Under the pieces are notes generated by a model. That model was not told the DNA's origin and did no database searches. It worked only from the letters and a program-made list of their open reading frames with translations. From Paramarasmius palmivorus (taxonomy: Eukaryota > Basidiomycota > Agaricomycetes > Agaricales > Marasmiaceae): a stretch of 64,000 bases of DNA. Location: positions 248,001-312,000 of the forward strand of contig JAYKXP010000003.1 in NCBI GenBank assembly GCA_037176845.1. Reading direction: 5' to 3'. The position numbers and the translations under genes were made by a program. Shown piece after piece: positions 56,903-64,000 of the stretch (positions are counted from its first letter, which is position 1; each line of letters begins with the position of its first letter).

Positions 56903-58030
56903 ATGTTTCTGTCCCCTGCAACCGTCGCTACTATCGGGTTAACTTGCAAGGCTTTTATCAAGCTCGGGTTCTGCTCAGTCTCTGTTTCTGGTTTTCAAAA
57001 TCTTCGCCAAGCCTTGGAAAGTAATGAAAGGAATAATGGAAGAGGAATCGTGACCGGTAAGTTCATTCAACGTTGCAAACCGGAACTGCATGGCTGAATT
57101 ATTCCGATAGTGTCAAACCACATTTCAACGTAGCTAAAAATTTCTTTCTCTTTTGACAGCGCTAGAATAAACCCTCGGATATGTAACCAACAGCCTAGAT
57201 GACCCTCTCACTTGGGGAATCCTTCCCGCAAAGTACTACTTCAAATCACGGCTGACTCGGTGGACTCTTGGCGCCTCGGATATCATGTTCACTAATCCGT
57301 ATGGCCTTTTTACCTATGAGCTAACCGACGCATACTCAGTCATTATCTTCGTCAGAACAGGATATTCTCTACGTTTTTCCGATACGGCCAAGTCCTAGAA
57401 ACCTTTCGTGGTAAAGGCATATATCAACCTGCAGTAGACACTGCCATAGAAAAGCTCAACAAAGGCGACTGGGTAAGCTGTACGTGGCCAACATTACGGG
57501 CAAAGCTTCAAATCTGCCTTTCAGATACACCTCTTTGGAGAAGGCAAGGTAAACCAATCAAATACATACCCAATTGGAGAGGATGGCCGAGCCAGACTCC
57601 CAAGATTCAAGTGGGGAGTGTATGTGCTATTCCTGAATCTCCTTGGGCATGACTGACTCTACTTCCTTGCAGAGGGAGAATAGTAGCGTCTACTTCAACT
57701 CCTCCGGTTATCATACCAATGTGGATAACGGGCTTTGACAGGCTGATGCCCGAAGGTCGCTCGTTCCCTTACAAGTATTTTCCTAGGCCGGGCGCTCGCC
57801 TTAGCGTTGCTTTTGGAGTGCCGATTCCTATTCAAGAAATTCAAAACACCATAGAGACCATCTCGCGTCAACATTCATACCCTCGCGCAGAAACCAAGGA
57901 GGAGGATACCCTACATAAATTAGAGTACGACCGAATAGTTCGGACAGAGATAACTGCAATGGTCCACCGGGCTGTAGAAGCTTTGGGTAGATCGGTCTCT
58001 GGCGATACACTCGCCAAGAACCCTGAGTAG
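56903..58030 (+). CDS. TAZ1: tafazzin, monolysocardiolipin transacylase
   Basis: Mitochondrial acyltransferase that remodels cardiolipin. Exons 56903-57056, 57111-57129 (19 nt), 57194-57298, 57361-57472, 57525-57619 and 57673-58030 give 280 residues. The start is set at the ATG 56903 (MFLSPATVATIGLTCKAFIK). The acyltransferase motif HX4D is NHISTLDD, assembled across an intron. Next come LTWGILPAKYYFKSRLTRWT, FFRYGQVLETFRGKGIYQPA, the block WIHLFGEGKVNQ (FPEG-type motif), RFKWGVGRIV, TPPVIIPMWITGFDRLMPEG and the C-terminal RLSVAFGVPIP. All catalytic blocks are present. Convergent with the CAX paralogue. Confidence 0.93.
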
Positions 58031-58103
58031 ACGTATATAGCTATCCTAATAGATAAGAACTGCATTGTTCAACCTATTGTGTTTTTAGGTACTTGAGTAT
58101 CAA

Positions 58104-60475
58104 TTACTCGCCACACCCTGAAGTACATACAAGAATATCAGCAAGCATACCATGAGATACAAAACATCGCTCATCGTCTAAACCTGTCATACAAACTGCC
58201 GAAAGGTACAACATCAATGTCCTCCGCCACCCGTTGCAGCACCCGCTTCTGCACCCGGCGACGCTACCTACACAGCTTCCGAACTGCACCAATTCCTCTA
58301 TCTCCGGCTGGCCTATATGTTCGGGGAAATTCGTCAGAACCCGACGACAGCGCAAGAAAAGGTGGCTTACCGTTATAGAACCAAGTCGTGAGAGCCTGTC
58401 GTCGCGATGTTGAATACCTATAAGCACCGGATAATAACGGAAGAGCTCACAATCATTATATAGAATGCCACCATGGCAAACCCTTCAGCCCAATTCGTTT
58501 TAGCATCTGCTGTGACGTAGTTGACGAGGAAACATGAACCAATGAGGACGGCGACTTCGTATAGGTCTATGGAGCTTTATCAATGCCGGAGTATCCAGAA
58601 CATTGTCAAGTGTATAGCCTCACCGAATAGCAGAGATAAAGGTTTGTTTGTCCACCACCCAAGCAAGACAAAGAAAGGCATCCAGAAGAGTGTAAATTGG
58701 ATGGACAGATCGATACCACGCGCTTTTGCCAACGTTCCAGGAGCCGTCTTGCGGCCGAATATGTGCCTTACTAACCATTTGGCAAAGACACCGATGGCTA
58801 CCATGCCATCGGCAGCGAAGGAGACGACTGGGAGTAGGATCAAGCCAAACCATCTAAGAAGTCGAAGTAAACTTGTGCACTATAATCAAGCTAGAAAGTG
58901 CGCACTCTTCTGTGACCCCTCCTCTCTCTCTGACAAACTCAATACTATCAACAAGCTTGAGAATGAAAGTCAGTCTCCTGTTGGATACTAACTCGCAAAG
59001 CTCACCCATTCCGCCGTAACCGCCATCAGCGCAATTGTAATAACCAACATCCCAATACAAACCCATTGATTCACTTCCGGCTTCGCAGCATAGAGTTTGT
59101 CTTCTTCGCGTTTTAAAGCTGCCGGTGCGTTTGGCTGATGATTGGTTTGTAATGCATTGTCATCTCCAGGTGGGTTATGAAGGAAAATGCGAGAACATAT
59201 GTACCTGTTTGAGGATTGAATGAGTATATAGGAACAACGGAGGGGCTTCTGTCACTCACACTACCAAGAGAATGATTGCAAATCCGCGACTTATGGTCAG
59301 GAACGTCTGGCGTGTCTCGTCGTTGACAATGAAAGTGGCTTCTGTGCTGATAGATTCTGTTCCGCGGTCCACAGCAGCGAAGAAAGCAGCTGGAAGGAGG
59401 AGAGACAGGACACTAGGGAACGATTATTTAGGTCTAGTTATCTTTGAGAAGATAGGATGTTTGCGAACCCCATGACAAGTAACGTATGGTTGAGTTCGGT
59501 GATATGAGGATGCAAATCCTGGTGTATCACACGAGCACCGCCAATGATGAATGCTGTTCCTGGAATGAGTAGAAGGTGCAGTATAACGACGCCTTGAAAA
59601 GGTGGTGTTAGCCTGAAGAGTTACGCGCCAACCGCTAGTCCCAAGATTCACCGATTATAGTTGACTGCAGGAGCCGAATTCTATTGTGCAAAACCGTACT
59701 CCAGTCAGTACGACAGACAGCCAAGGGGGTAAGTACTCACTCGCATTTCGTCAACAAGATTATAGCCAAAGTAGCTTCCACGGCACTAGTAGCAATATTC
59801 TTTAATGGTGAGATGAGAAGTAGATGTCAATGGTACTCACTTATTGAGCGTGATTACAATAAGGTCACCCAAATCCTTCCCAACATAGAATGCCATCTGT
59901 TCGCCGCCATAATCGAATAGTTTTTCCAGAGGTATGATAGCAAGCAAAGAAACTGTAAAGCGATGGTCAACCGGGAAGGCTCTGGAAGCCTGAGGAAATG
60001 TCGTTACATGCAAACGTAAGTGGAAACGGAAAGTTCTTCTCTGGATCCTCGTTATGGTCGTGTAGAGCCTCGTTGTTGAAGTGAGCTACCCATGAAAGTG
60101 GAATGAAGATGATGAACACGTTGAGCCCTGCCAGGGTTGAACCATGGTTTCAGTTCCACGCATTGAAGGAGCAGAACAGGCCGATCACTCACAAGACGAA
60201 AATGCGATTGCGCTCAAACTCTCGAGCGTGCCCACTCTCTTCTTGAGAAATCGGTCCTTGAATCGAATTAGGCTTCCACGAGTTGGATAGTAATGGTGTT
60301 CGATTGAGGCGCCGTCTACACCGTGGTTGTAGTTGTCGTAATTGAGAGGTTCGCGGCTATTGTTGCCAGACGAGGCAGCGTGTGGGCGAAGACCTTCCTC
60401 TTCATCTGGAGCGCGTGGGGTTGTTAGACGTTGGCGGGGTCCATCCTTTTCGCTGAACTGCTGGTTCGACGACAT
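58104..60475 (-). CDS. CAX-type cation/proton antiporter, paralogue 2
   Basis: Paralogue of the gene at 16.6-19.1 kb. The start at 60475 (MSSNQQFSEKDGPRQRLTTP) gives a shorter hydrophilic tail of about 90 residues. Segments: GKDLGDLIVITLN-like sequence with an NAVE motif, LLQSTIIGVVILHLLLIPGT-like sequence, HPHITELNHTLLVMGF-like sequence, LVSNRRLTF, AEL/VDSIEFVRE and LILLPVVSFAADGMVAIGVF. GIDLSIQFTLFWMPFFVLLG follows, then WFYNGQPEIEELVQFGSCV. The second-half motif is SFAADG, as in paralogue 1. The reading frame then runs to a stop at 58104, but a single-base shift near 58273 would give a tail ending GGGGH* at 58214, like the GGGEGH* of paralogue 1. The C-terminus is therefore uncertain. Confidence 0.82.
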
Positions 60476-60934
60476 ATAGCAGTATTATTTCCCGAGTACG
60501 TCGTGTCCTGCTCGACTGCTTGTGGGTATAGAATTATATAGTATAACAGGTATAGGTCGACAATGAGCTTAGAGAGAATGAGTACGCCAAAGATGATGCG
60601 CTGACGGGATATATGTTATATGTATTCGGTACGGGAACGTGTAGTGACGCTATAGTGGCACATGGAAACCGTCCTCTACAGCTTTGAATTTAGTTTCAAC
60701 AGACCTCAGTTTGTATCATGATCTCATTTCTTCGTGAGTGCGGAGCGTAACAGAAAGCACAGGAAACGACAATTCAACGCGACTTCGTGGTGTTCACCAG
60801 TCAGGCACTCGTGTGCCTGTGCCTAGATCCAAAAGCAATGTTGGAACTCTAAGATTTATCTTGTTAGTACATACATCTACATATTGACCCTACATTTTCA
60901 ACGCTGCCTGGAAGGTTTACCACTGTGAGTACGT
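60476..60934. other. intergenic, CAX2 promoter
   Basis: A/T-rich upstream region (TATAGTATAACAGGTATAGG near 60535) with no supported gene. Confidence 0.45.
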
Positions 60935-62677
60935 TCAATTTCTTTGTCGCAGCTGACAGAATGAACGTCCTACAATATCCGAGTTTTGACCGGTCTGGTC
61001 TCCATCCCCGTTGCCCTCTGTGGAATTTCCCCTGATGTGCGCTGCGTAGTCCCTCCACGCTGCATGTAACATGAGCACAAAGGCCTGGCCTTCTGGGCTG
61101 TGTGACCCAGCCTTACTAGGCGTGCTGAAGGTATATGGATCGACAGTTTGCTGGAGCCATCCTTCCTCATCGACATTGTCCTTTACGAGCGCTAAAGCTT
61201 TTTCCGCGTTTTCGACATATGTTGTGTCATTCGTGTAGATGGCCATCCGGTAGGTGACTGAGGCAAGTAGAGCGGTGGCTGATGTATCTACGAATGATGT
61301 CGAGTTGTCTATGACATTGAGGAGAGCACCATCTTCAGCCTGCGAGAGCAATTGGTGAGAATGACGATGTGTCCGGAAAAAGAGTGGGCATTGTACCTGA
61401 TATCTCCATGCAGAGGATATTATCTCTTGTACCCAGTCGGTGAGATTTGACCGGTGGGAGGTGAAGTTCTTGGCGACCGAAGAGTGTTCAATTGTCTGTA
61501 GAACCCGATACATGCCCGCTGCCGCCCATGCATTACCTGATAATTAAGGGGATACTATCAGTGTCAAAGTACAGAGAACATAATGGGTATGTTACCTGTC
61601 GCCCAGTGGCTGCAAGGTGGGAACTGTTAGTAACCTCTAGGATCAATGTAATAGTAAGATGTTGATGTACGAACGTGTTATCTTGCCAGCTGCCAAGTGT
61701 AACGTGTCTCCAAAGGCCATTTTCGTCCCTTAGGGCATCTCTGTAAAGAGAGCTCTGTGTATATGCGATCTGGAGTAGATCTGCGCCATTTTTCCCTTGC
61801 AAAGCTCCATAGTACGCGATGAAAGGTGGAACCATGTACATGAAGTCTGCCCTATGAAAAAGTGGACTCAACACGCATGATATTTAGCAAGTGCAATGAC
61901 AGGATCACTTACCAAAGCTGAGTTTCATCCGCTCGATGGGAAATGGCCCCCGAATCTGCAATGGCATTGATACATCAGAATGAGCGGGAGTAGAAGTATA
62001 CAGGATATCCGAACCAGATCGCGATACATGATTTAACAGATAATCAAGCTGTTTGCCGGCAGCGTCACTGTAGGCAGTGTATGATAGATTCGTTCGAGTC
62101 CAATTGGCGAGAAGGAAGGAGACACCAAGGGAGGCCGGGTCTGCGGCAGAACCGTCACCATCGACCAAGGCTAGACTATCACTTTTCTTAAAAGCGAGGG
62201 TCCTGCCAAGGTAAGCCATAAGTGGTTATGTTTTAGCAGACAATCCAATCTTACTCGTTCACAATTTTCAGCACTTCGGTCGGCTGAGACGTCGCGTTTA
62301 GCTTCGATGGAGGAGGGATCGAGTTGTTGTGAAACACGGTTAATGCAGGCCAGTCCAGTTCCAACAGGCCTTGTGCTGCGGTGCCACGTTCCCAACTAGA
62401 GCGTGAAGGTTAACATGAGTCCACGATATGAAAGGAATGACGCCCGATACCTCGCATTTGCAACTTGCAGGAGATTCCGGCGCACGTTGGTGATAGTCGC
62501 GTTCTCGAAGCCCGATTGAAGTGCGGAAAGTGCTGCCAACGACTTTGTTATAAAGTGAAGGGCAGGAGCAAGTGGGGCCATAAGGAAATCCTGGGCAATC
62601 TCGAAAAATGCGTGTTCGCATTGCTGCGTTATATATGTTGGCAGGGTCTGCCCTGAGCTATCGCCGAGCCCAGGAGG
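60935..62677 (-). CDS. GH105-like six-hairpin glycosidase
   Basis: Probable secreted unsaturated-glucuronyl/rhamnogalacturonyl-type hydrolase. Segments in order: ITQQCEHAFFEIAQDFLMAP, WERGTAAQGLLELDWPALTV, SLGVSFLLANWTRTNLSYTA, LDYLLNHVSRSGSDILYTST, ADFMYMVPPFIAYYGALQGK, LYRDALRDENGLWRHVTLGS, HWATG/NAWAAAGMYRVLQTI, SSFVDTSATALLASVTYRMA-like sequence, HSPEGQAFVLMLHAAWRDYA and the stop at 60935. WATGNAWAA and the W.R.. helices fit the (alpha/alpha)6 fold of GH105. Several N-glycosylation sequons (NWT, NLS, NDT, NST). The 5' end is unresolved: the frame opens after a TAG near 62690, so an upstream signal-peptide exon ending at a CCGTAG acceptor is likely but was not identified. Confidence 0.7.
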
Positions 62678-63168
62678 CACAATCTTTTTCCCCTACGGCA
62701 TTCTACAAACTGAGTTAAAACCAGAAACGTCGAATTTTCTACTGGCATGCTTGAGTGGTTCCCCCGCCGTTTGCATCAACGTGCTGATTGATTTGGGTGG
62801 TGCCGGAATAACCGTTTGGGTTTTTATTATCGCCATGGTGTGTACAACAGACACCCGTCAAAATTGCATCACCGGTTCAGAAGGGTCGAAAATTCCCGGT
62901 GACAAGCCTTGAAGCTTGAAGCTTGAAGCTCGAAGTTTGAAGAATCTGCTAGAGTTTACAAGCAATTGGCAGTGCCAGTCTGAGGATTATGGGAAAAAGT
63001 CAAGTTGCCGAGAAGAGCTCCGGCAAACGCGCTTGGCACTTTGGTTTGTTCTGAAGGCCCAAGGTAAACAAGACTCATACTCTTCACCACTGCACCGACC
63101 TTGTTCAGGGCACTCTCAGCCGTTGGAACGACCTTACGCCTCGTTTGGAAACCTAGAGAATAGGGCCC
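62678..63168. other. divergent region GH105-like/THO2
   Basis: Likely holds the missing first exon of the glycosidase and the THO2 promoter. A short tandem repeat AAGCTTGAAGCTTGAAGCTC lies at 62910-62945. Confidence 0.4.
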
Positions 63169-64000
63169 ATGGATGTGGTCAAGACCGTGCAGAGCTACTT
63201 GTGTCGTTGGAAAAGTGGAGGAGAGGAAGAATGGTATGTTCTTTTGTCGCGTGGATGTATTGTGGAACTGACGTCCTTCAGTCGCAAACTTGTAATTCCT
63301 CATCACTGTAATCCTCTTGATGCTTCATGCGTTGACGTGCTGGTTACCGTCTACGAAACCCTCTTCCTTGCAACTTTCGCTTCCCGGACACCAAAACATC
63401 CCCTTACTATTGACGATTTCGTCGCTTTTGTTCAGTCCGTCTTGGACCATTTACCTTCGTCGTCTTCATCCTCTTCTACCCGTTCGTCAAATATCTCGGT
63501 TTTTGGAGAGCATTTGGTGGATATTGTATGGTCGCTGGATGCGGGGTTGGACGAGGTTCTGGTTGAGGCAAAAACAGTCGTTACAGCCTGCGAGCAGAAT
63601 GGCGGCGACATGAATGCAACATTGGCGAAGGCAGCCAAAGTAAAGCAACAAGCAGAGGCAGACAAGAGTACGATATGCAGCATTGTCAAGAAGCTTCTGG
63701 TAGGTCGCCACAGTCTATACCGTATCGCTTTGTAACATCGGCGCTTAGGAATTGGGCATACTTAATCCCACGTTCTGTCGAGAACGATTAGATTCGGCAA
63801 CTCTAGAGAGCGTTGGGTTGATTCCAGACAAGCTGGCTTTGGAAAAGAGGGAGATTCGGACGAGGACGGGGTTATTGTGAGTGCTCGAATTAATGGCTAC
63901 CTTCGGGTCATTGAGTATCGTTACAGCTACAAACAAAACAAGTTCAACCTCCTGCGCGAACAGAGCGAGGGCTACAGCAAGCTGACTGTCGAGCTCACCA
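63169..64000 (+). CDS. THO2: THO complex subunit 2, 5' part (runs off the edge)
   Basis: Subunit of the THO/TREX mRNA-export complex. From 63169 (MDVVKTVQSYLCRWKSGGEE), exons 63169-63230, 63282-63699 and 63749-63877, and a fourth from about 63927 to the edge. Segments: VTVYETLFLATFASRTPKHP, LLELGILNPTFCRERLDSAT and VGLIPDKLALEKREIRTRTG. The hallmark FYKQNKFNLLREQSEGYSKL follows, continuing to the window end. That last segment is diagnostic of THO2/THOC2. The first exon is less certain because the start region is poorly conserved. Confidence 0.88.

Noticed and set aside
1..64000. CRISPR arrays, bacterial operons, viral genes or a secondary-metabolite cluster
   Set aside because: No regularly spaced repeats of CRISPR type, no viral proteins, and no core NRPS, PKS or terpene synthase gene. 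The tandem array lacks the tailoring enzymes expected of a RiPP cluster.

Overview
The window is nuclear DNA of a filamentous basidiomycete, most likely an agaricomycete. The genes are dense and cut by many introns of about 45-65 bp. Two families typical of mushroom-forming fungi occur at the left end: a DUF6534 seven-helix protein and an agaricomycete 7TM receptor-like protein. A GH95 enzyme carries a fungal cellulose-binding domain. There are no bacterial-style operons.

Layout, left to right: two multi-exon membrane-receptor-like genes (0.7-6.0 kb); the polarity scaffold Bem1/Scd2 (minus) divergent from the CCR4-NOT subunit NOT3 (plus); a divergent mitochondrial pair, MRPL12 and NDUFA12; L-2-hydroxyglutarate dehydrogenase; a 645-bp Mutator-type MITE with a 9-bp target duplication (15764-16408); a divergent CAX-type cation/proton antiporter; and the Hsp90 co-chaperone TTC4/Cns1. 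At 21.4-30.6 kb lies an accessory island, a tandem array of small secreted cysteine-rich proteins. After it come RPS7, further small genes, a Rab GTPase with a very large insert, GH95-CBM1, AMMECR1, a PPR-like mitochondrial protein, RPL3, an EH-domain endocytic protein, the replication-checkpoint mediator Mrc1/Claspin, a small membrane protein, tafazzin, a second CAX paralogue, a GH105-like six-hairpin glycosidase, and the 5' part of THO2, which runs off the right edge.

The most interesting system is the array at 21.4-30.6 kb. It consists of about six direct repeat units of 1.4-1.9 kb on the minus strand. Each intact unit has a type-B gene (signal peptide plus one CxxC...C module) followed by a type-A gene (signal peptide plus two C-x2-C-x(n)-C-x2-C modules). 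Two dispersed type-A members lie at 32.9 kb (plus) and 45.8 kb (minus). The array shows birth and death: one copy lost its ATG, one lost a module, one is frameshifted and split by a 490-bp non-autonomous Helitron (25752-26241), and several type-B copies are remnants. I do not recognise the family and propose it as an undescribed, rapidly evolving secreted CxxC family. The rest of the window is mainly conserved housekeeping genes.
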